NCBI GenBank assembly: GCA_013399015.1
Contig: VWZX01010817.1
Location: 806,001 to 870,000 of the forward strand
Length of the DNA stretch: 64,000 nucleotides
Source of the DNA: Galbula dea
Lineage: Eukaryota; Chordata; Aves; Piciformes; Galbulidae
Direction: 5' to 3'
The stretch's first letter is position 1. Each line of letters starts with the position of its first letter. The notes beneath the pieces are model-generated. The model made no database searches. It had not been told where the DNA came from and worked only from the letters and a program-made list of their open reading frames with translations. Positions 1 to 14,500 of this stretch are shown here, one piece after another. A program made the translations under genes and the position numbers.

Positions 1-3000
1 GCTGGCAAGAGATCTGCCCTTGGCTCATTCTGTGACATCCCCATGGATTTTAGTTTTTTCCCCTCTGCGAAAAAAAAGGTTAAGACTTTAATATTAACCT
101 GCAGAGCTGTGACTTGCATTCATACTTTCAAGAAAGTGTTATTGCTGTTGTTAACTTCTCCAGTCCAACCTTGTGTTCCCATCTGGGAGGAAGTACATGT
201 GGAAAAGTGAAATACAAGTGTACCAGGAAAAAAATGGGACTTTTAGAATACATGATTAGAAAAAACAGGTTAGAAAGAAATAATGGTGGAATTTTTCAGC
301 TTGAATTTGTCTTCATGTGTTGTACACATAATGCTAATATGAATATTAAAACTGATAATCAAGTATTTATCAGGAATTGCAATTCCAGATTGAAATCAAG
401 TGTGCTGAATTGAGGTTTAAATCCTAAATGGACCCTGTCACTTCTCACATGACTTGTGATGCCACCTCTCTATTGCATGTTGTTTGCCAAACAGTATATT
501 CTCAATACTGTATGGAGTATGTTAAATTATGAATGTGTGTATGCATCTGCAGAGATGGAGTGTGGGATGGGGGGAGGGAGCCACAAGTGCTTCAGGCATT
601 TGCTGAGCCTCAGTGCTCTGCACCTTTCACCCTCTAAGCCGCAACTGAATGTGGAAAATTACAATCCTTAAGGAATTTGTTTCAGAAAGTGATGAGAGAG
701 TGAAAGAAGTGTTATAATGGAAGCTGGAACTCAACCCTGACAGTGTGAAACATGCTTCTGCTAGCTGGTAAGGTAAAATGTGACAGTGTTCTTTAGAAAC
801 TTAACCACGATCTGTGCCTGCTTCTCCAATTGCTGCTGCCTTTCCCCTTTACTGCTGTGATGTGGCTGCTGTCTGTCCTTGCTGTCTGGAGGTCCTTTCC
901 TCTCAGCCTGGTGCTGTGGCTCTGGTTTTTTTTCTCTAGTAATTCTCCCCATGTTGCTACAGCCTCTCAGAGCTCATATCAGGCAAAGCCTTTTCATCCT
1001 TCTGGGCCAGTCAGCTGCCTTCCACATCCCTCCATATGCTCTTCCTACTGAAACCTGTCCTTTGCTTGCTGTGATGCTGTCATTGTCTGCCCTTCAGCAG
1101 TATCTAACAGAAGATCTTTCTCTAATGATCTGAAAGGCTGCTGGAAAGATCACAGGAGTTTTTATGCCATTTTCTTCCTCCTGTGCAGCTTGTCTGCTGG
1201 AAATCTTGCCCACAAAGCCACACACAACCACTGTCTTTATGCACACACTTAGGCATCCTTCTCTTTCTGTTATCCCCTCCCTCCAAATGAAAGCCTTGGC
1301 CAGTCTTACTGGCACCATGTCAGTGTCCACCTTAGCACAGCTTTTGAATGTTTTCTTTCTAACCACTGCAGGCATCACCACTGTCTTGCTGTGACTCAGA
1401 CCTCTGAAAATGTCCCCATGTCCAAAAGGAATCTATATTTTGCAAGCTGACCTTGAATGAAAGCTGTAAAGTTAAAGTATACAGTCTTTCCTTTCCACCC
1501 AGACTACACCTCCTGCTCAGACTGGTAACCCTTTCACATCTCCATTACTTTAATATGCTCCTCCCCATCGTTAGCAAATCTTCCTGCATTCTGAGGGTGT
1601 GCTGAGGCAAGGACTTTTTGTTTTAAGTCTGAGTTTCCCACCTTTCACTCCTGTTATAGCACAAGGTGTTATTGATCTCTCCTTTGCTTTCAGTCTACTG
1701 CCTTGACCCCTCTGCAGTGAGATATCAAACCTTGCTTCTGACAAGCCCACAGCTACTACTGTCACCATCCCTTTGGCTGCAAAGCTCTTGTTATGTTGTT
1801 TCAGTGCAACAGATTTCTAAAATTCCTCTGGACTATCTATAACTACTATTAACATTCTACTAAAAATGTCCATGTGAATCTTCATATGAATCTCTTCAAC
1901 TGGCCTCTATTTCAACCACAAATGAAGAGGTTCAAGAATTAGGCAGTCCAGTAGGTGTGCTGAGATCATTGCCTGTCACAATGGGCAATGCCGTTTTATT
2001 TGGTTTCTAGTCCTGTGCTTACCTCTGTCACTTATGTCCTGTTTTGTACTAGATTTAAGCCTCTGGCAGACAGGAAGGCTTAGTGTTGGTGGGGATTTTT
2101 TTGGCTGCTTTATAGCTCCTTCTAACTGCTAGCTAGAAAACATGAGTAATAGACAAAATGAACACCACTACTATTTATAAAATGAGCATCCAAACAAGAA
2201 CAGAGGAATTTACCCTGTAAACCTCTATAGTCATTACTGCCTTTGATCATTTGCAGCTTAACCTCCCTTCATCAAAGTGTGAACTGGGGAGATTATCTGC
2301 ACCACCTTGCATCACTGCCTGGGACAGAACAGCTCTGTTTGAAAGGTGGATTAACAAAGTGAAAAAAAAAAATAGAGTGCTTCCTTTAGAAAACAGCACC
2401 ATTATGCCATTTTCTGATTTTGAAAACAAAATGCTTAGCTTGTGTAGAAACCCACTTGCAGAGCTGGGGCCTTGAGGCACTGATTGTTCAGATATTAATT
2501 AATAGTACTGCTGTAGTATATATTAAGTGACATACCTCCTCAAGTACTTGTACTGTTTTCTAGAATATCTCTTGAATTTCCTAGTTTTATTTGCCTCCTC
2601 CAGAGGTTTCTCTGGAGACCTCTGTATAACTCAGATCTTTAAGTGCATATTAGGAGCATGAATAATTTTGAAAGCTGTTTTTAAACACGTTTTCCCCCAG
2701 TTAAGTGTTTCACTACTGCTTTTCAATGCTTAGCATGCAGAGCAGGTCAGATGGATTCTTCTAATTCCTAGATTTTTTTTCAAAGCCATGTGGTTCTCTC
2801 TAAAATCAGTAAGACCTATATGACTGCAATTCTGTGTAATGCCCTGAAAGTGTAACAGTAGCTATTGTGGAATACTTCAACAATATTTTTCTGCCTTTGA
2901 TTCGTGAGAGCAGATGTAGGTTAATTAAACTATAGACTGAGCTTGCAGTAGATGATTATCGTCATCATTTATTCAGGATTAATCAGGGTAGTGAAAATGA

Positions 3001-3725
3001 CCCCTTTCTATACTGTGACAGAGGTTATGTATCTGTCTGTATATTCAGGAATCAGCAACATAAAGCTATGCAGTCTGAACAGCTGTGCCATTTATTCACA
3101 TATGCAGCATAATACAGCTACATACAAAATAAAGATTCATTGTAGAACACTGAGGGCCATGCTGTATGCTTGGTATGGCCCCAAAAAGTTCAGCTCACAA
3201 CACTGGAAGCTTTCATGTGCCAGGAACACCAGACAAGAAGGGAGTAAGGGTATCTAGTCTAGTGCCACATAATCACAGATGGCCCTGTAACTGATACTGC
3301 TACTCCAGTCTTGTTTTTTTCAGTTTGGACTATGCTTTACAGTTAGTCTGCTGTCTGAGGAACATGAGGCTGAAACATGAAGCAGCCCTGTCCAAATGGT
3401 GACAGGGGCACCAGTTAGTGAATTTTGCCACAGTTGTGATTTCAAATCCTGAGCTAATGTGGAAAAACAATGAATGAAGCCACTTAGTGTGGCAAGATCC
3501 ATACAGCATCTACTCCATGCACTGTAAAACATTTGAATATCTTGAAGGGCTTTGTACTGGTAATTAGAAATCACAACTGCAGTATGTCAGGGTACAGAGC
3601 CTGCTCTAAGCAGGTGCTCACTCCTGCAGTCAAGCCTGGAGTCCAAAGGAGAGACTTCACCCATTAAAACTGGTTTGAGAATACAAACCCATTTAGCCAG
3701 CTGCCAAGACCTCTAGTGACTTCAT
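1..3725. other. Intergenic, no gene seen
   Basis: AT-rich upstream DNA. The open frames here are short (under about 105 codons), overlap on both strands and show no recognisable protein family, splice context or codon bias. No CR1 copy, RNA gene or long tandem repeat was seen. Confidence 0.6.
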
Positions 3726-3792
3726 TTCCCATCTGGCCAGGATCTGAACCAGTGACATAAGGATAAAAGCTTGCTCTTCTGTTACAAATCCC
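3726..3792 (-). repeat. Possible MIR-like tRNA-derived SINE relic
   Basis: Read on the minus strand, the stretch has a block resembling a tRNA B box (GGTTCAGATCCTGGC near 3736-3750) and, at the expected spacing toward 3790, a degenerate A-box-like part. The order and spacing resemble the tRNA-derived head of the ancient MIR/CORE-SINE family found in amniotes. It is short and strongly diverged, so a chance match is possible. An alignment to the MIR consensus would decide. Confidence 0.35.
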
Positions 3793-4872
3793 CTGCAACT
3801 TCTGTTTCACCAGCTCTCCTTACTAGTAAAGCCTTCTCTTTAACAGCTACCGCTCACATCCTGTCAAGATGGGGAGGTCTTATAGCTCTGGCCTTAGAAT
3901 TTATGCAGTTTTACAAATAAATTACAGTTCCAGACAATCAGTAACACTTCTAAAAATGCCTGGCTGTCTTGAACTTCTAGGCAGGGATTAGCTTAAAGAC
4001 ATCTTTTAGTCTAATTGCATAATTGCCCAGTACTATAAAGGCAGCTAAGAGTGCCCCTTCCCCCACACTTTTTAATATGATTTGCATATAGTTGGATAAC
4101 ATAATTATCATAATGCACTAAATAGCTTTTGATGCTAATTACAAGGCTGCATCTGGAAATACTAGTAACGTTATTTTTGCTCTGATTTTTCAATTTGAAG
4201 AACACAGTTTTTAGAGCAAGAGATAAATCATAATTTTTCATCTCTGGGGAATGTATGAACAGCCTCTTGGGATTTTTCTATTAAAAGAAGCTTTTATAGC
4301 TCATGCCTCCACTTTTGATTGCAAGCCACTATTAAATACTCTGAAATATGATTAATTCAGCAGGTAGTGGAAAGAAAGCCACCTAAACCCATAATTTAAT
4401 TTTTTCTCACATAAAACTCCTCATTTTGGAATGCATCTTTTGTATAATTAGCTAACATTCCTATGTTGAAGATGTGATGTCAGGTGTGCTACAGACTCTG
4501 TCCTCTTAAAGTAGCACTTTATTGCATGTATGAATAGGGGCATTAAATTATATCACAGTGCATGCCTTTAAACATCTCCTTTCATTAGGAAGAAATGGCA
4601 ATTTCTCCACAATAATCACTTCTATGTTTTACATCTATTCTTCTCTGTACACCTCATTAGGAAGCTCTTAACAATTCATACAAGTTAGAGTATCCAATAA
4701 ACTATTTGAGTCTCACTTAAAAAATGAAAGACATTTTATGAGACATAGATGACAGCATACTTTATATTTTATAAAACGTTTTTATGTCTGAAAGATTTTA
4801 TTTAATATAAACTAAAGGAAAGCAAACAGTTCTAGACACCACCTATTTGTTTTGCAGCTGGACTATTCTGCT

Positions 4873-4906
4873 CATTACTTCTAATAAGCACCTATTAGAA
4901 GTAATG
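4873..4906. repeat. Perfect 14-bp inverted repeat (hairpin)
   Basis: The left arm CATTACTTCTAATA (4873-4886) is the exact reverse complement of the right arm TATTAGAAGTAATG (4893-4906). The loop is six bases (AGCACC). The pairing stops at both outer ends. The flanks are T-rich. No target-site duplication or larger terminal inverted repeat was recognised, so I do not call it a transposon. Confidence 0.85.
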
Positions 4907-7900
4907 TTTTGCTTTTTATTTTGCTAGTGTTGTGCTAAAGACTCTGTAAAACAATTTATGCTGGAGGTTTAGTTACTTCTGAAATATCAAGTCAAGTTCC
5001 CTTTACCTCAAACCTTAAATTTGACACTGTTTATGAGGGAGCAGCTGGGGAGGAACTTGGCTTCTGTAGAGAAAGCACAGCTCTCTCTTGCAGTGATTTT
5101 TTTCATCCTGTGGTCTGCACTTCTCTGCCTCAGGATCATACCCTGCTTAAAGGTATATCAAATACAGTGTTTAACAAGAGTCAGATAGTGGATTGCTGAC
5201 CTGCCCTGTGGTTTTTATGATGTAGTCCTTTCAATGCACTGCCTTTGGTCGTTAGAAACAAACCAGCTTTTGCTTGGTGCTTGGTATGAAAGGGCTCTGT
5301 GCTAGGGGAGGCTGCGCCCTCTGTGATCTTACAGTACAAACTTGGGGGTGGGAAGGAGCTGGCTCTATATCCCCTATAGTAAGCCAGGTTGCTATGAAGC
5401 TGTTATGTTTGGCCTCCTTGCACTGAGGGACCTTGGAATTGCTTATTTCACCGTTGTTAGAAGTTTTACAAACTGCAGAAACACGCTAGACCACTGTGAC
5501 TTACAAGTGGCTAATGGCTGGAGGCCTGCCTCAGAGTGTATACAGGAGACTTGGATGTGCTCTTAAAAGAACAAGAGAGTGTAAATGTGGGAAAGTCTTG
5601 GCTGTAACAGTTATCTTTTGGAAATAGTCTTGTGGATGCCTAGGAAATGTCCTAAGTGTCCAGTTAGACAACTGTTAGGATTTTTAAGATTATTTTTAAT
5701 AGTCTGGACCATGTCTGTACTGGGACAAGTACACAGGGCAGATTCCCTTAGCTGAGACCCCAGCAGAGAACTCAGGGACTCTCAGTATGTACAAAAGAGG
5801 AAGCTATAGCAGGTCTCCTGGTGATTTAACTTGTTTATGTGGTTAGAAGCATTTCAATTAGGAAACAATTGCTTTCCCCAGAAGGAAGAGTACAGGATCT
5901 TTACAGGGTTTAAAGCCCATAGGTCTGTATTTAGCTGAGAGATAAGAGTGAGCAGTTTCTATTTATGCCATGCAGCTGTTGAAATGAGCACATTGCTGGC
6001 TGGAGGCATCATCACAGCTGCTTTAAGGAGCTTACTGAATCTGAAGCTTTGCTGTTTACTGCTGCCCTTTTATTTCTTCTCAAAACACAGAAAAGTCATG
6101 TTTGTTCTCACAGAATAAAAGACCTGTTCTACAATTTCCCTAGGAAAAAAATTGCTTGCTTCTGAAAAGCAATGCAAGAAGTCAAATAACAAGCATGTAG
6201 ACTTATTCCAGTTTTCCAGAGCCTGTACAAAGCAACCACCATACATCTAGGGAGAGGTGAAGCCCTATTCTCAGCCTTCAGTGTAAGAAGTCAATTCTCA
6301 GACACTATATCATTTTGTACAGCTCCCTGTACCATGCTATTCCTTGCCCAACATCAGCCAGAACCCCTCATAGAAGAGCCCTAGGCTCTGAGGGTGATTG
6401 CTAAGAGCCAGCACTGAGAGCACAATGACTGAAATGGTGCTGCAGCTGAGGTCAGCCTTGGCACAAGCCAGCACTGCCCATTAGGAATGGGTTCTTTTTG
6501 CCCCTCAGGGACAATTAAGTTCCTTGCTGTCAACCACTCCACGTGTTAGGGTAGGGTTGTGTGTGTTTCTTTTGGTTGGCTGGTTTGGTTTTGTTTTTTT
6601 TTTAAGTGGCTTCCTCTCATTGAACTAGCAGTGGGTAGAAATCACACAGAAACCATCCTGTGGGGGAGGCATCCTGGAGCTCCAACCAAGGCCCTGGGCA
6701 TCTCTGAGCCCAGCCTCAGTGAGGGAGGGCAGAAGTTAGTTCATGGAACTACTGCTTTTCTTCGCTCCTTCAGTGTATATAAGGAGCAGAGGAGATGTTG
6801 AGATGCCCCAAGCTGGTCCTAGTTTACACTGAGTGTGTAGAATCTGGATCATAACAAAACTTGTAAGAACAACCTCAAAGAACAAAGGTTTTACATGGCA
6901 ACCTCTTTTCCCTGCTTCTTTCTCCATCTGGAACCTGGAGAACTGGGATCTCACATGCTGTTTTCCTGCTGTCCTTGACACATGCACATGAAATACTGTG
7001 GTGCTGATTACTGCCTCCTAGGCATGTGAGGAAAAGGAAACAAAAGAAATTTCAGTTCTATATGAAAGTCAGAATAATTAAATCTCTTGCTACTGGGGTG
7101 ATGTATAAATAAAAAATGCAGGCTGTCATCTGTAGTGTACATTGAGTTTAAAATGTGAAATTATTAAGTGGAGCATATCAGTTTGTTAAATGATTTTATT
7201 ATAGTTATCTATGTACAATGTGAATTCAACTCAAAGTAACTGACTGCTTAGGAACCAGAAACCATGTGGTTCCTGTATGGGCTTGTGGAAAAAAGCTAGT
7301 CTTCATTTGAAGTTTAATGATGTTTCCAGGCCTATATCTAAACTTAAATTGAATTGTATATAAAGAAGAATTTCAATCACATTGCATCTTTATCTAAAAT
7401 TGAGGAACCATTTAAATATCTTTGTAGAGAAGAACATCCCATTCTTTTGTGAAAATAGGGTTTCAACAATAGCAATACTTTAATGAAAGCCCTCACTGAG
7501 AATTGAAATTAATTGCTCAACTGCATAAAAGTACTTATGAAATTAATACAGTAGAAATTTATTTATGTTAATTCAAATCTAAATTGACTGTGGACAAAAA
7601 AAGTTTCAAAGGAACTACTCCAATGGGAATCTTCTGCTGACTTCAGGAGGCAAGGGTAGGGCTTGTAATTATAGCAGAATGGTGAGAAATGACTGGAAAA
7701 ATCCAAGCAATAAAGTAGTACATTGGTGTGTACACCTCTGTAGGTTTCTTGAAAGTAATGTGGGAATGGGCTCCAGATGTTGTTGTTCTTGTGCAGTGGC
7801 TCCATGGCCACCTTTACAAGTTTCCCAGCACAAGGGCTATATGAGACTGATGGGTTTGGCCCCACAGCAGTTTCTAGCACCAGAAAGTGCTGTTAGTCAT

Positions 7901-10900
7901 CCAGGGTGGGAAGAAGATTGACTGAAGTCTGTATAGCAGCATGTCAAGCTTCTCTAAAATACAGGCCTTCATAATGTCAGGATAGTGACAGGTTCACCAG
8001 GGACCTGGCAAGGGTTAAGCTGGCCTGACCCCAAGGCTTCCCTAGCTCCTGCAGGGCAAAACTGTCCACACATCAGCAGTGAGTCCTATGTGCCCATAGT
8101 GTAAAGTGCCTATGAAATGCAGCCCAGATTCTGCCCCCTGCTGTTGAAGGTGCAGTCTCTGTCTCACGATGTGTAGACTGGAAGACTTTGCTGGCACTTT
8201 AATGTAACCTGTGTGCCAAGGATATACATATCCTACCATCCCTGGGCAGGTGAAGTTCATGACAATGCCAGGTTATTGATGCAACTTATATGCAAAAATC
8301 CCTGCCACTGAGGTGCTTGCAACTGGAATAAAAAGACATGACTTATCCAGAAATCTCCAAAATCTGCTACATCCCATCAGTACTCCAGCAAGTATGCTAG
8401 AAAACCAGCAGGAGTAGAGCACTTCAACAACTGCAGCATTCCCATGTTTGTATGGCAGTCCATAAAAATGCTTTGTATAGGCTCTGCTGTTTGGGATCCA
8501 GATGGTCATAAAGACTGCATTAAAGATTGCCTGTGTGCAAGGAGAAAGGGCTTGGATCCAATGGGAAGTGTTAATCTCCAATTTCTAGGTACCTCAATGA
8601 ACAGGCTTATGAGCTAGGGAGAAGCAGAGCTGGATTAGATAGATACATATGCCAATAGGAGTCTGTGGCATGGGGTACTTCCAAATAAAACTTTTTATAC
8701 TCACCTGATTAAAAATGATTATGCTGTTCCGTTAGTATTTCTGGGCTAGAACTTCCTTGATCTACTTCAGATGATTATACACCTTGAGACAGTTATAAAA
8801 GGAGGAAAATGCCTTTTCTGAATAGAAAAAGCTCCTAAACTGTAATTACAGCACTGCCATTTAGATGTGGCAATTTAGCTACAAATGTCACTGCAGTAAC
8901 TCAAGAGCAGAGGCACAGCATACTCCATTCAACATGCTGACTGCTGAAACTTGTTTTTCCTTTGCTCCCGCTTTTTTTTTCTCACCTTTTATTTAGGCTG
9001 GATTTGGTTATCAGGTATTTATAAGTTACTCTCATGAGCTGCTATATACCTGTGCAGAATTAACCCTACAAGGTATTTACCATGCTGCATGTAGCCAGGC
9101 TTAAACTAATAAATAGTGTTATGAAGAAATGAAATAGGTTAGCTGCAGCATTAATCTGGTTTGTAGCCCAGATTGAAGCAACACTAATGTTCTGTGCTCC
9201 TCTAGCCCTCCTGAGTGGCATGATGTCCTTGGGAAACGATGCTTGACAGGCTGAGTACCTTCCAAGAGTAACAGTATATACCCAGGTTTTGGGGCAAGCA
9301 ACTGCCCTCTTGCTCTTTCTTTAGATGGCTAGGAGGAAACTTCAGCACCCACTCTGTGCTCTTCCTGAATGTGGTACCTCAGAAAGAAAAACCTCTCATA
9401 GCAAGATGAGAAAGAAAGTAATACATATGCTATTCTGAAGTGACTAGGATTAGGCTTCTAGCATAAGAAGCTTGTTTCTTTGTTGGCTTGGAAGCTGCCA
9501 GACTGATAAAAAATGACTAAGAAAACAAAAAATGAAATGCCCCTTGCAGTTTGGTGGTGACATGCACATTCAGCACAGCTGGCCAGGTCCCTGTAGCATA
9601 GCCATGCCCTTGCCTTTCCACAGCCTGCCTTGTGAGTACTCTCATTTTAGGCCAAGGAGATTTTCAGACGCCACAGGGTAAAGGCTTTGAAGAAATGACT
9701 GTTATTACTGTTCTGATTGCTCTTATTACTGTCATAATGAGAATGATGGTAAGAGCTGAAAGCCTGGGAGATTGACTCATTGATACAACTTTAGGTAGCT
9801 TCTTGAATTTTCAAGCTATTTATCTTCAACAGACAAAAGCCAGAGCGAGAAAGGGAAGCTGGTTTATGAATTGGGGTTGGGCAGGAATTGAGCTGGAGGT
9901 ATTCCAGCCTGCAGCTGGAAAAACTGTCATAGACTGAAGGGGGAAAAAAAAAAAAATAAATTTGATTAATTTTCCATCAAGGTCCTGTAACTGTTGTCCT
10001 TTATATTAAACATAAGGAAAATTCTGTAGAGTTTGCAAGTCAAACCTGTACATCACTCTGTGGTAAACATTTTGTTTATTGATGCAGAATTTGCTGGATG
10101 CCCTTACAAAGGTCCATTTCAGTCTCATGAGCACATTAAAATGTATTTTAGACATATATTAGTGGTGCTCAGATACCTGGAAAATTCCTCTTGGATCCCT
10201 TGGGGTATGACTCCCTCCTTTTGCAGTGTCATCCTGTGATGCATCATTCTGCTGTATCACTGCAGACAAATCAATTCCCTGGCCATTCAGTTAACCCATG
10301 TGGCTCTGATACCTAGCACATGGAGATTTTTTTCCACTCTTCTGGCAGTACAAGAGTAGCTTTCTGCTATAGAAAAAAGATGTAACAATGGTGAGCAATG
10401 CCCAGGCAGTGCTGCAGAGCTGGATGGTAGGATATGGCATGCAGGAACAATCTCTCCCCCAGCACATATGTAGAATGATGTTGTCCCATGAAAAGAATTA
10501 GTACGTCACTTCAGAAATGGGACCAAAGTGAGGCTGGCTGGTGCATCCCCCACATTGACACTGTGTAACCCCACTGCCAGTTGACTAACACATGCCAGGT
10601 GTACTCTAAGAAGTAGGGCTATTGTTCTAAGTGTGTTCAGTACCACTGTGTGTGAAAGAAACAGGTCTTTACAGTAGTACGACAGATCAGGTCCTGGCCC
10701 AATATTGGTGAACATACTCTGTAAACTTTCCACCTTCCTGCCTCTGAGGATGGGAAAACTCAGACTTTCTGCAAATAAAGGTTCTGCTCATCAGAGGTGT
10801 GTTTACATGGAAGGGAGCTAGGTTTCATACCAGTTGAGAATTTGGACTTGCATGCTTCAACTGTTCTCACATGCATGACCAAATACTAAAAATAATGGTT

Positions 10901-11352
10901 CTGACCTTCAGTAAACATTCATTGCTGCAGCCTTGAAAGAAAAGTGTGTGCTCTGTTGGCACTTGAATATGCAGCCATGTTAATTGAGAAGTGTGCAAAC
11001 ACAGGGTCTTACTGGAACTGGCATTTTGGGAAACATGAAGAATATTCCTGAAGCTGATGGGAAGAAAAAGTTTTTGCAGTGTAAGTGTGCTCCTGGGTTT
11101 GCTTGAAAAATGTTTGCCTGTGCTTATCCTAGAAGGACTTGCTAAGACTTGCAGCTCCATAGTATGCTAATAAAGCTTCTGGTTTAGGGTTGTACATCAA
11201 ACTCTTTGGAAAGTAGTGGGGGAAGAACTGGGACAATATTCCTTAATTTTGCAGGAAGTTTTTCTGGTTTGCTGTCTAAAGCTTTGGTTTTGCAAGGAAT
11301 TTCAGGATGTGTTCATAGACCTATCCTACTATGTCTTACTTTCATAGGCTCA
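4907..11352. other. Intergenic, no gene seen
   Basis: There is no convincing gene, RNA gene or CR1 copy in this 6.4 kb. Only short A- and T-runs (for example an A-run near 9944-9957) stand out. Open frames up to 105 codons (such as 7563-7880, minus) look like chance frames. Confidence 0.6.
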
Positions 11353-11571
11353 CACAGAATCACAGAATCATTACGGTTGGAAAGGACCCTCAAGATCATC
11401 TAGTCCAACTGATAGCCCTACACTACTCTTATCCCTAAATCATCCCCTGAAGAAACACATCTATCCTCTTCTTAAAAACCTCCAGGGATGGTGACTCCAC
11501 CACCTCCCTGGGCAGCCTATTCCAATATCTCACCACTCTTTCAGTAAAGAAATTCTTCCTAATATCTAATA
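11353..11571 (-). mobile_element. CR1 LINE, 5'-truncated 3' end
   Basis: The element begins at its 3' terminus with CACAGAATCACAGAATC, the complement of the CR1 terminal octamer repeats, and continues into the conserved CR1 3' untranslated block on the minus strand. It matches the plus-strand copy at 28833-29157 closely, down to a shared segment about a GATTTAGGGATAAGAGTAG-like stretch, so both belong to one subfamily. About 220 bases remain. The coding part is gone, as expected from incomplete target-primed reverse transcription. Confidence 0.95.
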
Positions 11572-14500
11572 TAAGCTATTTCCATTCTATTTTGTCTGCT
11601 TGAATCATTTTATCATGCAAATTCCTACCTTAAGACTGAATTGTAATCAGCCTGTTCAGTTATTAGTGCCAGAGTATTTGTCAAAAGCAAGCCAAAGCTT
11701 TTTCTCAGGAGTGACTAAATGAATTGGGTTTACTCCATGCTACATGGCATTGCTGTCAAGCATCTGATTGACTGTTGAGTGATTATAAGCTCCAAGTCAG
11801 TAAAGGAATGCAAAGAATTTAATTAAGTTAGTATATCTACATGTCTGTCAAGATGAAGCAGAAATATAACATAAGCATAGGTGCATTACCATTGATAAAC
11901 AAGGGTAAATAGTATGTGTAATAACTCATTACTGTTTTTCCAACTTAAACTCTAGAGAAATCACACACTGATGCTAAGCAGTTATTTTAATTCTTGCTAA
12001 TGAAAATTATTCAAGACTTTACGTATTTTGCTTAGTCCTAAAGAAAAAATGAAAAAAAGAAAACCTACATATTTTAGAAAAAAAAATCACTTTCTTTTCT
12101 AATATTGTTTGTTTCCCTAAATAAAGGGTCATTTTTTTGTAGAAGTGTGAGAAGTATAAATACATGTATAAATACATGGTTGTACAGATTAACTGAGTAT
12201 AGGTCAAATATTATGTTAAATCATAGGAAAATTAGTCCATGAACAAGGATGTATTTCCTTAAGGTGCATGTAATAGAACTAGTTCTTATAATATTGTTCA
12301 TAGTTCAGCACAGATTCTCATTTTTAAAATCTCAGAGGAGCCAAGGAAAGGAAAAAAAGTAACACAATACTCAAGTTCCTGACTAAGCTTGCTTTTCAGT
12401 CATGTAAGAAGCAAACAGACATCACCAAGTCCTGACCTGAAGCAGAATAATGGGATGTAATGTCATAATTAGATGTCCTATCACACTTTTCTATTTAGCA
12501 GGCTCATCCTGTAGATGAGCACTGGCTTCAAGGATCAGTCAGTTCAGTTTGAGTACAGTTGCCCCAGATACTGTCTTCTGTATCCTAAGACAGCTGCAGT
12601 GATCCTGATCCAAATTCCATAGACACAGGTCTAGTCAGGAGTACTTTAGGTAGGCTTTCCACTAACCCACCCCCTCAAAAATGCTAAATGACCTTTAAAA
12701 TCCTTTCTAGACCAGTTTTCTGTGAAGCTGTAGATCTGTGCTTATGTTGCCTGCTGAAGAGAGCTTGTGCTGTCTCATGAGGTCTCCACTCATGCCTCCT
12801 ATATGCAGATGGAATAATTAAATGCTTGCATTAATGGACTATTTCACCCACCTAATCCTTTCTTTGATCAGTCAAAAACTTGCTAACAGAACATGACATT
12901 TTAGGCTAAAAGCAGGCTAGCCTGTGATACAAGACCATTAGAACAGAACAGACCTTTTTGGTCATTCTACCCACTTCTCTGCTACTGCAGGCAACCATGT
13001 TGTATAATCCTTCTGAACCAACACAGCTCCATGGACACACAGCATGTAATCTTGCTTTTCTGTCCAAGCTGGCAGTTGTTGTCTATTCTTTGTGCTAATT
13101 CCAGACTAGAAAGAAAAAAAAATAGTATGGTAAGCTGTTAGAAGCAACTTGTTATTTTGATAATTAATACCAATGGGACACTGGTGTTCCTGGTCCCATT
13201 TGGCTTGGGGGACTCAGGAGACCTTCCAGGCCAGTGGGTAGCTGGACAATACCAATCTAACATTCCTCCCTATAGAAATTCATCCCTGGTGCATCCCTTT
13301 TATGAGAAATTGGTATGGAATCTGCCATTACAGTTTCTTTGTTGGTCTGCATCAGTTTTATGCTGACAAAACCTCTGGGATGTGCTGCTACATCTGTATT
13401 TTATTGGCAGATCACAAGCTACCAGTGGAGAAATCCAGAAAGAAGCCTTTTGTTCTTCATGCTCCAGAAGCAAATGTCTGAATCTGGAAATTAAACTTGA
13501 ATTTCTTGCCAAAATCTAGCATTACAAATTTGATCAGAAAATGTCTTGCATGTTGAGCCAAATTTTCCAAATTTTTCAGGGAAAAGATAGAGATATCTAG
13601 GGAAGATTATGCTGGACATAAAAAGCTAGAAGCTACTATTTTCACTTTTAAACTGCACATAAAGCAAACACAAATGTGTTTTAGCCAAAAGAATGTAACA
13701 ACTTAATCAATCCACTCTCTCAGCCACCTGTATAATTGCAGGCCAACCCAGAGCAGCTAGTCTTGAGAGGCTGAATCTTTCTGCCAGCATAACTAAGCTG
13801 TGTGTCAAAGAATACCCTCATGAGAAAAGAGACTATTCCTACAAAGGTCTTGTGGGGCTGATTAAAGCAGATTTTTTTCTGCCACAGTTGATATGCACAA
13901 CTAAGCAACTTCTGTGCAGCTTTGCTGCTCCAATTGTAACTCATCCAGACACCTGGGATCTGTTGTGACTTCATGGATAAGGATTAGTATTTCCCAGCCT
14001 AAATTTTCCCAGTCTATGAGTACTTTTCTGAGTTCAGGTTGCTTCTTCACTGAGCTATGACTTCTGTACAGCTTAACAGTAAAATATGATTTATGGGCAA
14101 AAGTTTAAAAGTCCTAAAGTCTGTTTGAATTGAATTGAAATTCAAAAGTCTGTTTGAAGGATGCATACGTTTCAACTGTGATCCTTCAAGCAGGTAAAAC
14201 CAAGACCAGTGGTTTGGGCTGAAGAAACATGGCCATGGTCTTCATATTGCCTAAAACTCTGTCATTGCTGGCTGCTAATTATGTTCTAGTTCAAAATAAT
14301 GGGGGCAAGCAGAGCTCCTCTGCACAGAGTCTGTTGTCCCAGGTGAATTCAGCCTCTTGCACTGTAGTCAGTTCATGTATCACAAAGAATTGTTTCTAGC
14401 AATTTTTAATCAATTTTATTAGTTCCTGAGCTTTTTCCTACATGTTGTCTTACTAAAGGAGCAGTCAATTGGGCATGGAAGTGAGAAGAAAATTGTGAAG

